64,000 bases of DNA from Branchiostoma floridae (taxonomy: Eukaryota > Chordata > Leptocardii > Amphioxiformes > Branchiostomatidae): NCBI RefSeq assembly GCF_000003815.2, contig NC_049995.1:6092475-6156474 (forward strand), given 5' to 3'. Both the position numbers and the translations under genes were made by a program. Positions within the stretch are counted from its first letter, which is position 1. The number at the start of each line of letters is the position of its first letter. The notes beneath the pieces are model-generated. The model did no database searches. It saw only the letters and a list, made by a program, of their open reading frames with translations, and was not told where the DNA came from. This document shows positions 41,851 to 53,400 of the stretch, one piece after another.

Positions 41851-42129
41851 TGTGGATAAAGGTGACCGTACGTTAAATCAGAGGCTTGCAATTTAAGATT
41901 TAGGATAAAAATGTGTTTACGGTTATCCATCCAACCCTGCCGAAAACCTACCATGCAACCCTAGTCTTGTTGGGGATTAGACGCTGGCGACACACACACA
42001 TATTTTTGACCTTACATCGCAGTGATGAAATTCAAAATAGACTTCTTGTATGTTACGCTCTGCTACAAGATTTGGGATTTGAACAGTTAACATAGTCCCT
42101 TAAGCCTCTGTGTGTGTAATGTAATGTGC

Positions 42130-43315
42130 AGTTTTGTACAGTTTTTTTATCTCCATTTAAAAAAAATGGAGGTATTGTTTTTGGTTATGTCTGTGTGTGT
42201 CAGTGTGTTAGTTATATTTCAGGATATTTGTAGTATGCATAATAACATTGAAACATCTTAATAGATTGTAATGATATTTTGTATAGGGGGTGTGAAAGTT
42301 TGGCTATGCAAACGAATACGCCCCTTACTCTATTACAAGGCGCCAAGTTTACCGACATTCAAAATCTGAAAGGCCACACTAAGTCAGATAGTTGCGCACT
42401 GTTATATATGAGAGTATTAACATATGTCAACGCTGCCGTTTTTGACTGTAGAAAATTTGACGTTCCGTTTGCTTGCAATGTTTCCAAACGTTTTGAGTGT
42501 TGGTAAAAAGAAAAAGTAAAAAGGTTACCACGTACCGAGGGGAAACTTGTTATGTTTCAGTCATACCATAGGTATGGTGAAATATATTGCATTCGTAATT
42601 AATGTTTTTTCTCCTGTCAAATCTTCAAATTGATTCATCTCCATCGTTCCTGGATCGATTGACCTGAAATTTGGCACAAGGATAGAGTGGGCAATACCCT
42701 AATTTTTTTCCTTTTTCATATCTGCCTTAGGCCACACCATTTTGATTTCTTGGTTCACGGATTCGCTCGCTCCAATTTTTTGGAAAAAAAAAATTAAAAA
42801 TGAAAATTACCACTCAGCAAATTTTCACCATTAATGAAACTATTCACCAACTTTCTGGTGTAGCAAATTGCCCTTTATATTGTAAGCTCCTTAATATGTG
42901 GGTATTATTATTGCAGTCATATTTTTCATTCATGAAGAATGGGACAAACATAAAAACTGACACTACTTTTGTAATTTTCAATGAACAGGTGCTGTTACTG
43001 TACAGTAATAGTGTTTTTGCACCTTTTTCAAGCTGAAAACTTTTTATTCTCCATGTTTTGGATTAGCCCTTACCTTTACCTCAACCATTGTACAATTTCT
43101 ATTTTTATTTCGCCCTCTCGCTCCATATTTTGTTTGAAAAAATCCGTGAACCAAGAAATTAAATTGGTGTGGCCTTAACCCTATCCAGACCGGGCTTTTT
43201 TGGGATAAAATTTCAAATTGTAATTTCAAAACTGCTTGGGTTACGATCACCAAATTTGGAGGGGATCATGTACTAGTAGGGGATCATGTAATGGTAAAGT
43301 TTTATATTTTCTGTT
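42130..43315. repeat. Block of dispersed repeats, copy 1 of the tandem duplication
   Basis: In order: TCCATTTAAAAAAAATGGAG hairpin, the GAATACGCCCCTTACTCT repeat, the CATACCATAGGTATGG repeat, an AATTGGTGTGGCCTTAACCC segment, then the left end of a TTAA-type element (CCCTATCCAGACCGGGC) at 43189. The same order recurs at 45295-46440. Confidence 0.7.
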
Positions 43316-43657
43316 GTCATGTTGAGCATTAAAAGGATCGATAGAGTACCTAACAGCACAATCTATGATATGACCAAAACAAAGCCACTGATACAACTAG
43401 TGCGCCTGAGACAGCTGAACTTTCTCGGACACGTTCTGCGTTTGCCTGAGGATGAGCCTGTCAGTCTGTATGCACTTTACGTCCCTCCTCATGGCAGACG
43501 TAGACGGGGACGCCAACCTACTACGTATCTACAGTACGTCCAGCGACTAATGGGAGACCATCATGGCCAGATCACCCCAAGGCAGCTTCGCCAGCTCGCT
43601 GCTGATAGGCGGAACTTTAGAAGGCTTGCAGTCGCCTGCGCTGCAGCCGAACGATGA
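43316..43657 (+). mobile_element. LINE C-terminal fragment
   Basis: 112 open codons with VRLRQLNFLGHVLRLPEDEP, then GRRRRGRQPTTYLQYVQRLM. The LR...GH.LR.P...........GRR.RGRQ..T pattern is typical of non-LTR retrotransposon C-termini. It stops at 43657, directly at the start of the duplicated GH16 segment. Confidence 0.75.
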
Positions 43658-43748
43658 TGTTGGTAATCACTATACTTGGGGGTACGTAAATAGCATATAA
43701 GAGCTACTAGTATATGTTACAGATGTTGTATTTTCTATTCTATCCCAG

Positions 43749-43961
43749 TTCTTCCTGATCCTGAACGTGGCTGTGGGGGGAACGAACGGGTTCTTCCCTA
43801 ACGACGGAGTGAACGGAGGGTACGACCGCCCGTGGGGTGACGGCGACTGGTACGGGCTCGCCATGAAGAACTTCTGGGCCGCCAAGGACCTGTGGTACCC
43901 GACCTGGGACGGGGAGGACGCAGCCATGCAGATAGACTGGATAAAAGTCTGGCAGCTGTAG
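43749..43961 (+). CDS. Duplicated GH16 terminal exon
   Basis: It encodes exactly the same 70 residues as the exon at 39308-39520, with the same TCTATCCCAG acceptor and stop codon. The eight nucleotide differences in 213 bp are all synonymous. No other GH16 exon precedes it within the window, so it is either an alternative last exon of the upstream gene or the remnant of a duplicated gene. Homology begins about 89 bp before the exon and extends into the 3' flank. Confidence 0.8.
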   Translation, partial: FFLILNVAVGGTNGFFPNDGVNGGYDRPWGDGDWYGLAMKNFWAAKDLWYPTWDGEDAAMQIDWIKVWQL

Positions 43962-46610
43962 GCTTTGTGCAACCTTTTAATTTTGTTTGATATGTAGTAG
44001 TATACGTAGTAAGGCCGTGTTGATTTGCAATTGATTATATGGAAGACATCCTCTGGAAATCCAAAAACTGATGCAAGCTTGCAATTTAAAGAAAAAGTCC
44101 CCCCCCCCCCCATAAAAGTGAATTTATAAAAAAGAAATTATGAAAGTGGTCAGGAATGTTGAGTAAGTGACTTAACGCACTGAATTAAGTATACCTAACA
44201 ATACATTCTTCATTTTGTTCTTTCACATCTTCTTTGACCTTGGAATGAAATTAGTTTTTGGATAAATAATTTTTGGAATCTACGACATATATTTGCTTAT
44301 TACAAACCCGCTTTGTACGATTTAGAGTATGGATGAATTATTTTGGGGAATGGCCGAAAATTGATGCGCGTGCGGAAGTCATCTATATAACAAATTAACA
44401 TCAGCAGCATATACAGCTATAATAATGGTTCACCTTTATTCGCTGGATGGTCTATTTTCGTTGCTTCTAAAATCAGGCTATTTAGGGATGTCAAGTTAAC
44501 GGTAGTGCAATATTTGAAACCACTGTCCGTCGACTTGTTATCCCCCAATGCCCTTTTTTGTAAAGCAACGGAAATAGGTCCCCCACGAATAAAAGTGACC
44601 ATACATTAAATCAGAGCCTGGCAGTTAAGGGTAAAAATGTGTTTTCAGTTATCCGTCCAACCTTGCCAAAAACCTGCCAACTCAAAGAGAGATTTCCGAG
44701 TTAATAAAAGTCATTGTAATCACATAGATCACTCCATATGGAAGACTGTGAGAGCTGACCCATAGTCACGGTGTACCAAATATTTTAGAAGAGCCGTGAG
44801 AATCGATCAGAAAATCGCAATAACGTCAACTCTGCAAGCACAGATTTCTTTAACTTCTGAAACAACCAAAATTACAATGGCAAGGTTCAAATAGAGCTAT
44901 AACTGTTTGACGGGGGTTGGCTGTTCTTCTGGAAAGGCACAATTTCTCGAGCTAACATCGCAGTGACGAAATTTAAAATAGACTTCTTATTGTTTCACGC
45001 TCTAATATCAGATTAGGCATTTTAACAGTTGATAAAAAAGTGCGTAGTAAACATTGTATTTACATGTTCAGTTTATCATATTCCTTTTAGCCCGTGTATG
45101 AGTATGTGTAATGTAATGTGCTTGTAAAATAAAAATAAAAGATATAATCTTGAATATACCAGTGTCCTGGTTCAGTTTTATATTACTAAACTGTACTGGC
45201 TGTATCACTTTAGTCGGGGAAAAAAAGAGAGCAAAGGAATAGAATTATCATTTTCAACATCACCAATGCACTGACGCAGGTCGTCATTGCCTTCTACAGT
45301 TTTTTTACCTCCATTACAAAAAAATGAGCTATTGTTTTTGGTTATGTCTGTGTGTGTCAGTGCATCAATTATGTTTCAGGATATTTGTTGTTCGCATAAC
45401 ATTAAAACATATTGATGGGTTGTAATATAATGATATTTTGTATAGGGTGCGTGAAAGTTTGGCTATGTAAGCGAATACGCCCCTTACTCTATTACAAGGC
45501 GCCAAGTTTACCGACATTCAAAATCTGAAAGGCCACACTAAGTCAGATAGTTGCGCACTGTTATATATGAGAGTATTTACATATGTCAACGCTGCCGTTT
45601 TCGACTGTCGAAAATGTGACGTTCCGTTTGTTTGCAATATTTCCAAACGTTTGAGTGTAGGTAAAAATAGAAGGTAAAAAAGGTTACCACGTACCGGGGC
45701 AAACTTGTTATATTTCAGCCATACCATAGGTATGGTGAAATGTATTGGATTCGTAATGTTTTTTCTCCTGTCAAATCTTCAAATTGATTCAACTCCGTTC
45801 CTAGATCGATTGACCTGAAATTTGGCACAAGGATAGAGTGGGCAATACCCTATTTTTTTTCCATTTTTCATATCTGCCTTAGGCCACACCATTTTAATTT
45901 CTTGGTTCACGGATTCGCTCGCTCCAATGTTTTGAGAAAAAAAAATAGAAATGAAAATTACCACTCAGCAAATTTTCACCATTAATGAAACAATTCACCA
46001 ACTTTCTGGTGTAGCAAATTGGCCTTTATATTATAAGCTCCTTGATATGTGGGTATTATTATTGCAGTCATATTTTTAATTCATGAAGAATGGGACAAAC
46101 ATAAAAACTGACACTACTTTTGTAATTTTCAATGAACAGGTGCTGTTACTGTACAGTAATAGTGTTTTTGTACCTTTTTCAAGCTTAAAACTTTTTATTC
46201 ATCATGTTGCCCTAACCCCAACCATTTTATAATTTTTATTTTTATTTCGCCCTCTCGCTCCATATTTTGTATGAAAAAATCCGTGAACCAAGAAATTAAA
46301 TTGGTGTGGCCTTAACCCTATCCAGACCGGGCTTTTTGGGGATACCTGGGACGGGGGGGGGGGGCGTCGTAATTTCAAAACGGCTTGGGTTACGATCACC
46401 AAATTTGGAGGGGATTATGTACTAGTAAAGTTTTATATTTTCTGTAAGTTTGGTATCGTTATGACGTAATACGACGTAATTATGACGTCATTATGTCATA
46501 TTTTAGGCTAAAATCGTCTACATGACATTTCCGCTATACTTAAAGGTATTAAAGAAAACGATGACTATAAAAGTTATCGTATTGGTGTCTAAGTCTGCCA
46601 TCATTTCCAG
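43962..46610. repeat. Copy 2 of the GH16 3'-flank duplication
   Basis: It follows the layout of 39.52-43.31 kb without the LINE insertions. At 45295-46310 the dispersed repeats are nearly the same as at 42130-43180. From 46315 the TTAA-type element continues (CCCTATCCAGACCGGGC, GACGTCATTATGTCATATTT) to about 46600. Confidence 0.7.
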
Positions 46611-47460
46611 AAAAGAATTTGTAGCTTTTGTTTCTCCTAGCGTGTCAATTAGTCCTCACTCTTAGTGAGCAATTGAGTTGCTCTCAATCCTGATGTTTTT
46701 GACTTAGGGAGATGTTGTTACACTTACATTTCTACCCATAACCCTGGAGTGGCCACCATGTCACATTGAAGTGACCTTCATACTTTACGGTCTCTCTCTT
46801 CGATGTTATCGCCACTGTATCGCAAACATTTCGAACGATGGCAAGCTTACACACCACGCTTGTCTACAAAAGCTGCGAACAAGTTACTTGTCACTGACTC
46901 GATAGCATTTGCCTCCGGAAGAGGGGAAGCAATAAATCAATGATACGTTTAGTGCCATGATTTGGGAAGGGGATCTTGTCCTGGCCGGGTCCTTAGCCGC
47001 GAGGGTGCTGTGTGTATCTAAATTTCAGCTTTTGCATATCCCTGTATATTTCTCTGTTTATGCTTTCATGTACGTATGTGAGTGTATAATTTGTATATTC
47101 ATGGCTGTTATGTAATAAAATGTTGATGTGGGAGTCTCTGTGTCAGTGTACTGAATGTATGGAATAAAACTGTTTTAAACTAATACTTCTTTATCTCGCC
47201 ATATAGTCTGCGGAAATTCCATCGAATCATTTGTCCAACTGTACGTTGCCTGCAATGAAACCGAACATAGACTAATACAAGCTGCATGTGCTCAGTGGTT
47301 AAAATCCATTCGTGTTGTTTTGTATCAGTTTATAATATATTCAGCGATACTGGACCATTAATCTTGCTGAAACATGTGGGTGGGAACAACCAGTGTCACG
47401 TGAAGTTCATGAAGGGGCGGACTCACACCATATAAGTAAACAACCCTGTTCTCTGTTCTC
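46611..47460. other. Intergenic, nothing recognised
   Basis: No gene supported. ATGTAATAAAATG (47110) and GGAATAAAACTG (47160) look like poly(A)-signal-containing 3' ends, perhaps of an unidentified retroelement. Confidence 0.35.
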
Positions 47461-47467
47461 ACTACAG

Positions 47468-47522
47468 GGAAGGTGGGCGGTGATCAACACCCGACTTTGT
47501 AGGCTCTGTAACCGCGTCAGCT
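47468..47522 (+). other. Exon-like segment A, unknown
   Basis: Between CACTACAG and GTAAGTACTG, an open 55-nt stretch GRWAVINTRLCRLCNRVS. It has a partner at 49735-49790 (GRWVISNTKLCGLCDHLS) with the same flanking splice-like signals. No family is recognised. It may be an exon of an unseen gene or part of a repeat. Confidence 0.35.
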
Positions 47523-47859
47523 GTAAGTACTGTTCTCTGTATCAATATCTCACATTTCACGAATTGTTCTGTAGTGCTATTCCGTCATGTGAAGAGGGGG
47601 GGGGGGAGTCCATGTCTATTTTCACTTTCATTATTATCCTCATATCGCAGTGAGCACGTAAGGTGAACTGAAATGATTTCATTTTTTGTGAGCATGTAAT
47701 ACATGCATGTTGATATCTTGGCACTGTCCGCCAGTTGGTCAGTTTTTTCATTTCTTTAAATGCTGAGAGTTGATTTTCGACACGAACGGAGGGTCTGCGT
47801 ACTGATTTTGAACGTGGTTAAACAGTGCCTCCTGAAAGAACTCGACTAAAAGATTATGT

Positions 47860-48400
47860 CCTTACACGGTTGAATGGCATACTTCCAAAACGGTTTATTG
47901 TCAGGAAGTGTGCGTACTTTTAAGACGTTGCTGATTGGAGAATTTCCTAATAGTAACACCTGATTTGTTTTCCTTTCCTTCAATGATCCAACATAATTAC
48001 AGACATGCACATACTGTAAATACATTCAAGTTCGCGGGGATTTAATTTCGCGGTAGCGGAAAAGCACCATGCACTGTAGTCTCTTACTGCAATAGAAAAA
48101 TGTTTGCGGTGGTTTACCACTTCACCGCGAAAACCACGAACGTTAAACCACCGCAAAAGTTTCTGCATTTACAGTAATTGTAACCTGAATGGCGTTGGGA
48201 AAAATAGACACATAACCTACTCGGTTAGCGATTGAGTCCTAACACGGCCAAATAGCATATTTTTCAACCTGTTTATTGTCAGAAAGTGTGTGTACTTCTC
48301 AGATGTCAATGATTGAAATGTTTCCTAATAGTAACACCTGGTTTGTTTTCTTTTCCTTTATTGATTCAACATTACAGATATACACATAATGGTAACCTGA
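47860..48400. repeat. Local direct duplication
   Basis: TCCTAATAGTAACACCTGAT, then TTGTTTTCCTTTCCTT at about 47945 recurs at about 48322, and TTTATTGTCAGGAAGTGTG at 47893 recurs at 48270. The first copy contains the MITE at 48012-48176. Confidence 0.65.
48012..48176. mobile_element. MITE with TACTGTAAAT termini, copy 2
   Basis: It starts TACTGTAAATACATTCAAGT and ends TTTCTGCATTTACAGTA, related to 38969-39183 but 50 bp shorter. It sits inside the first copy of a local direct repeat, whose second copy lacks it. Confidence 0.75.
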
Positions 48401-48709
48401 ATATCCTTGGAATTTGCAACAGAAACATAACCTACTTGGTTTGCATATGGACATACGGACAATATATACATAATAGTATACAACATCCCTGACATTAAGT
48501 ACCCATCATTACAAAATAAGTATCTAAAGTTTTGTTGTACAGATTGATAGCTGTATCTTATCTTGGACAATTTTCATCATAATTTCATTCGAGTGTTGTC
48601 CCTGTACATTATTGTGCTGCTAACGTCGCAAAAAGTCATGCTCTGTTGAAAAAAAGAGACAATCTAAGAATATTTGATTGCATATCATAACGAAGGCATG
48701 ACAAGGAAC

Positions 48710-48930
48710 TGTTCTTTAATGTAACATGTGCAGATGGGTGATATCCCCCCTCTAGACACAGAAATCCTCAACTCTGATGGTTTCATACTAAAACGATATT
48801 CATGGTATACTGTTCATAAAGCCTGCTGTGATGTGGATCACTTTCTAAAAAATGTTTCAGGAACATCTCACATGATTTTGTTTTAATTGATAAGAAATCG
48901 TTGAACAGTGAGATAGTCATGCATCTGCAA
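48710..48930. repeat. Paralogous segment, copy 1
   Basis: It is homologous to 52245-52455: CTAGACACAGAAATCCT, TTCATGGTATACTGTTCATA, TTGATAAGAAATC, AACAGTGAGATAGTCA, GCATCTGCA. It is followed by the 393-bp MITE. Confidence 0.8.
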
Positions 48931-48932
48931 TA

Positions 48933-49325
48933 CACCTTTCTCACGCGGCGGCCATGATAGATCGAAGACGAGGTCGATGAGGCAAACAGACAAAACTTAT
49001 TTCTAAAATCAGGTCCCATTTAGTTTTCCTCCAAACCACACAAATTTTCATGATATAAGATAAAATGTTAAATATTACAAGTAGTGTTATGCACCGAACG
49101 ATGTAGCAATTTAGAGTAGTGTAGACTGATCCCATAGTCCCTTAAGAGATGAAAAATAAAAACATAATAATGCAAAGTTTGGACGGATTTGCAGTCATTC
49201 ACTTATTGGTCGCTTTCCTAATTGTCAGGCTATCATTGGTTGAACTGCTAATTATGATGGACAGTCTTTTGTTTGCCGCATTGAACTCGTTTTAGATCTA
49301 TCATGGCCGCCGCGTGAGAAAGGTG
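48933..49325. mobile_element. 393-bp MITE with ~55-bp inverted repeats, TA-flanked
   Basis: The left end CACCTTTCTCACGCGGCGGC, then CATGATAGATC is repeated inverted at the right end; similarity of the arms runs to about 55 bp with a few mismatches. TA lies on both sides. The paralog at 52.94 kb (CTGCAATAGAAGAAGG) gives the uninserted sequence. No coding capacity. TA target use points to a Tc1/mariner-type element. Confidence 0.85.
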
Positions 49326-49734
49326 TATAGAAGAAGGTTCAGGAATGTAAGTGTGGGTACAGACAAACAAATGCAGGTGCAATAAGTCATCGTTTAGGAA
49401 TCAGACGTGACCCAACCACAGGCGTTTTTGTCATGTCAAAGGAATGTACGCGTAAAATGTGTGCGTTACTATGTGTGCGTTACCACCACATTTCAAACAA
49501 GTTCATTTAAGCATCATGCGCTCCAACATCACTGACAGACTCTTGAAGTTCGTGTTTCATTTTCTTTTGTATCCATGTTTGTTTTGTCATTAGTGGTAGA
49601 GCCGGCTTTCTTGATCTCTTTATCTTTTGGTGTGCGTAAGGGGGCGGACCCACGTGCACGCCAAGTTAAGTAAACAGATTGAATCCTGTCTTGAACTTTT
49701 AAGTTAAGGTTGAACCCTGTTCTCTGTACCACAG

Positions 49735-49790
49735 GGAAGGTGGGTGATAAGCAACACCAAACTTTGCGGGCTCTGTGACCACCTTAGCTG
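49735..49790 (+). other. Exon-like segment B, unknown
   Basis: Partner of 47468-47522, flanked by TACCACAG and GTAAGTACTG. The reading is GRWVISNTKLCGLCDHLS. It is one nucleotide longer than segment A up to the donor. Downstream similarity continues to about 49985. Confidence 0.35.
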
Positions 49791-49990
49791 GTAAGTACTG
49801 TTCTCGTTATCAATATCTCACATTTGACGGATTGTTTTTGTAGTGTTTTTTTTCTTTTTTATGTTGAAGAGGGGGAAAAGTGCATGTCTATTTTCACTTT
49901 CATTGCTTTCGTGCCGCATATCGCGGTGCGCACATAAGGTAAACTGAAATGATTTCATTTTCTGTGAGCAAATAATACACTTTTTACCAC

Positions 49991-51000
49991 TCTGCCTATA
50001 AATTACTGATCCACCAACTTTGATGTGCTGTAGAAAGTTACTGGGCTGGTATTTTTTATTATTTTTTCAACAGGAAGTGGACCTACAGACTCATAGCATG
50101 TTTTAAGACCATATGGATCTCATAAAAGACTCACTGATGTTAAAATATGAATATGATAAACACAGCTAGATTTTATACCTTATAGGCCCCCCAGCGCAAC
50201 ACCCTGGAGCATATTTTTGACACAAATGTGGTACGTATGTTTTCAGCAATGAGCACTCTTTTATGTTCAGGTGGCCCCATGCTAACTAGTACAAAATGTA
50301 TTATTATAACACAGGTATTCTTTAATATGTTCAAAATATTCTCAAAAATAGCTTAAGTGTTTCTGGTAGCCTGACAGGGAAGTGGAAATATGCACAACCA
50401 CGGGACAACCTAAATGTTAAAGTACAACTTGTCTACTTACTGGGCATGTCTTTTGCAACAAATAAGAACTTTTCAATATGGTTGCCCCTTTAGTTTAAGG
50501 AAAAGATGACAAAATTGCAATTTGTGGCCATTCCAAGCATGAAATGTGACCTCTTTGTCTGGGGACAGGAACAATATGGCCAATTAATTTGTTGACTTAG
50601 TACCTGACAGCAGGGTTCACAGCTTGTCACACCTTTATACCTGCCAAGCCAAACATGTCAGCTTGGGTTCTGTTGATCAATAATAGACAAACTTTCAAAC
50701 ATTAAAGTATCACGCACTCAACTATGTAGCAGAATTCCAGAAAAGTTGGATTGAAAAAAAAATCGCCTGTTTATTCAAGTAACAGGAAATTCACTTGGTT
50801 GAGAAGAAACTGAGACCCTGGTCAGTAACCCGCATTTGGTCTTAGTCACAAACTGTCTGATTAAGTGGCAAAAATAACGACTGTGACTGTCTTGCAATTA
50901 TTCCACACTTCTTACAAATGCTCTGTATGTATTAGCATAGTTGTTGATGATAGCTAATTGTGCAGGGCTATGTGTTCTAAGGACAATTGAAATGAATGTA
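49991..51000. other. Intergenic, nothing recognised
   Basis: AT-rich with no gene or obvious repeat. Confidence 0.4.
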
Positions 51001-51480
51001 AGAATGTGGGAGAAGGTTTTTTTTCTATGCCCCCATCAACTTCAATGCCGCATAGCCCCTGAATAGCTTACGCTAGGGCCACAAAACTTACTATATTTCA
51101 GAAAATGTTGATAGCAAAAATTATGATTGAATAAAAAAAGTTCATAATTTTTCATGTTGCCATGGCAACGGAATTCTGTATATTTATTACGAACTTTTCT
51201 AATTTTGGCTTAAACATTCAAGTTTTAAGGTTTTCTTGGCAAACGACACTTGTTCATGACATCTTATCAAATTCAAAGTAAATTTCATGATTCAATATTC
51301 ATAATTTATGCTAATTTGATGACGTCATCTGTCAAAATCCAAGATGGCGGCCAATATTAGCTAGATGACGTCATGACGTCGCCATATAACATGATAATGA
51401 CACAAAATGTTTAACCATAATTTTGTTGCATATGTACATTATTCTCTGAAAATTTCATGATCATACGATAAGTTGTTTAG
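51000..51480. mobile_element. Internal part of a TTAA-type repeat
   Basis: It shares GCTTACGCTAGGGCCAC, TTGCCATGGCAACGG, TGATGACGTCATCTGTC and CCAAGATGGCGGCC with the copies at 3.0 and 60.3 kb. Its ends are not clear. Confidence 0.55.
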
Positions 51481-51719
51481 GTGTGGGTCTCAAAAGTTTG
51501 TTTGAAACAATACTGGGGTCAATTTTGACCCCACAGAACCACGCATAGACTTTCTAAAATAACTTAATCAACAACGAGTCAATTTCGGTAAAAAGGTATG
51601 AGTAGTTATAAGACACACAAACAAACTCATGGGAGGGAATTTGTTTTCGACCAGAAATGCGATAATGGCACATATTATACGCCTGGGGTCAGTTTTGACC
51701 CCATACGGTGGTTTGAGGG
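51481..51719. mobile_element. Right end of a second TTAA-type element
   Basis: It ends GGTGGTTTGAGGG followed by TTAA (51720-51723). Inner palindromes GGGGTCAATTTTGACCCC (51514) and GGGGTCAGTTTTGACCCC (51685) are typical subterminal repeats of piggyBac-like ends. Confidence 0.55.
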
Positions 51720-52244
51720 TTAATCAAAGGCCAAGTTTTCAGTGGGAGTATTTCTGCACTGGTCTATTGTGCAGATTCACATGGGAAGCACTGGAAGAGT
51801 TCATTGTTGCACTGAGAATTTCGTTAGATTCATTTTTGGGCTAAAGTGTCACTAGTAGAAGTGACTTTTAAGCAAAAGTGTTCCATTTTTGCACATGGGG
51901 GGTTTTGGAATAGTCTATTGTTGCATGTGGAGGGAGATGGCTGAAATATTCTGTATTTGATCTCAAGCAAATGTCGGCCTTTCTAGTTTAATTTCCTTCT
52001 CATTTCAGCAATGTGAAATTCTTAACATGAAGGCTAAATACACACTCTCCCGATCTCGGGTGACTTTACCATAACCGTAACCATGGGGACAACTTGAACA
52101 GAAAGGCAGGCCCATGTGACGCGTGACATCTGTAAAAGACGTCACGTACCTTATGTCACACGTAAGAAAACATGTTTTGGTATGTCGGAGGTAACGTGTG
52201 ACACCTGTAAAACAAGTCACGTACTTTGTGTTCTGGGTTCTGTA

Positions 52245-52455
52245 ACGTAACAGAGGGGTGATACACTCTAGACACAGAAATCCTTAACTCTGACCGTTTT
52301 ATACGATAACGATTTTCATGGTATACTGTTCATAAAGCCTGCTGTAATGTGAATCACATTTTTTTAAATTCAATGTTTCAGGAACATCTCGTTTAATTTT
52401 TTTTTAATTGATAAGAAATCACTGAACAGTGAGATAGTCACGCATCTGCATAATA
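52245..52455. repeat. Paralogous segment, copy 2
   Basis: Partner of 48710-48930. It is interrupted after GCATCTGCA by the LINE 3' end; the paralogous sequence resumes at 52937 (TCTGCAATAGAAGAAGG). Confidence 0.8.
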
Positions 52456-52936
52456 GATCATTTAGATACAACATTACAAAACTGAGAATAAGTGCACATT
52501 GCTTAGAAATTGAAAAAGGTCGTCACCGTAACACACCAGCCACTCAGAGACTGTGTCCTACATGTCATGAAAATATAGAAGATGAATTCCACTTTGTTAT
52601 GAAATGTCCCACCTACAGTAAAGAGAGAGAAACATTGTTTAAGAATATTAGAACCAAAACACACATCTCTCTCGCTGGTGCAGAAAGCGATATTTTCCAT
52701 GTATTGCTCTCATGTTCAACTCATATATCCGTTTACGTAGGCCAGTTTCTTTATAATGTATTCCAAATGCGGGATCAGATTAATGATTAATCATACATAA
52801 CTGTACTATTGTCGATAATGTTTTGTTGTTGTTTTGTATGTAGCCTCTTAGTACTACTGTCTGTATAGCTATTAGTTGTTATTAATTGCCATACATTGTA
52901 CCCTGTGCGATTGTTGAGCAATAAATTCATTCATTC
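52456..52936 (+). mobile_element. LINE 3' end with (ATTC)n tail
   Basis: Coding remnant LRISAHCLEIEKGRHRNTPA, then RLCPTCHENIEDEFHFVMKC with the CxxC...H...C motif, stop at about 52790, then a 3' UTR ending GAGCAATAAATTCATTCATT. A short duplication of TCTGCA borders it. Same family as 16850-17830. Confidence 0.8.
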
Positions 52937-52974
52937 ATTCTGCAATAGAAGAAGGTGGAGGAATGTAGAGCTAG

Positions 52975-53400
52975 GGGCACAACCCGCCATACGTGCAATT
53001 TGTCCGCACGTTGTTTTTTTTTTTTTTTTTGTGGGAGGAAACGTCCGCCACGTATTTCTGAAAACACACGTCACTCGCACGGTTGCGCAAGGTGTTAGTA
53101 CGTGGTCTGCACGCTATGCCTGGCTGCGAGCGGTTGCTTTCATCGTTTGTTGCGCAAGTTGTAGGTGAGTTTCACGTGATTACAAGGTATGGTGTCTGTG
53201 CGATTGCCACGTCAACGTATGCAGGCCCTACTTACACGTGCTGCTTACGTACGGTTTCCTTACTCACTCGCATGGTGTGCGTGCTTTCAAATGCGATGAA
53301 CGTAAGTTGTTTTTCGGGGATGTACTGTTGGTTTAAGTATTTTGGACGAGGTTTGTCATAAAAAATGGTGTTGGCTGAAAAAACTCGACCAAGTGCTGCT
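52975..53400. other. GC-rich repeat with T-tract, no gene
   Basis: ACGTGC/GCACGT-rich sequence with a T18-like run at 53016, homologous in inverted orientation to 31180-31320. Open frames here have no recognisable features. Confidence 0.4.
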
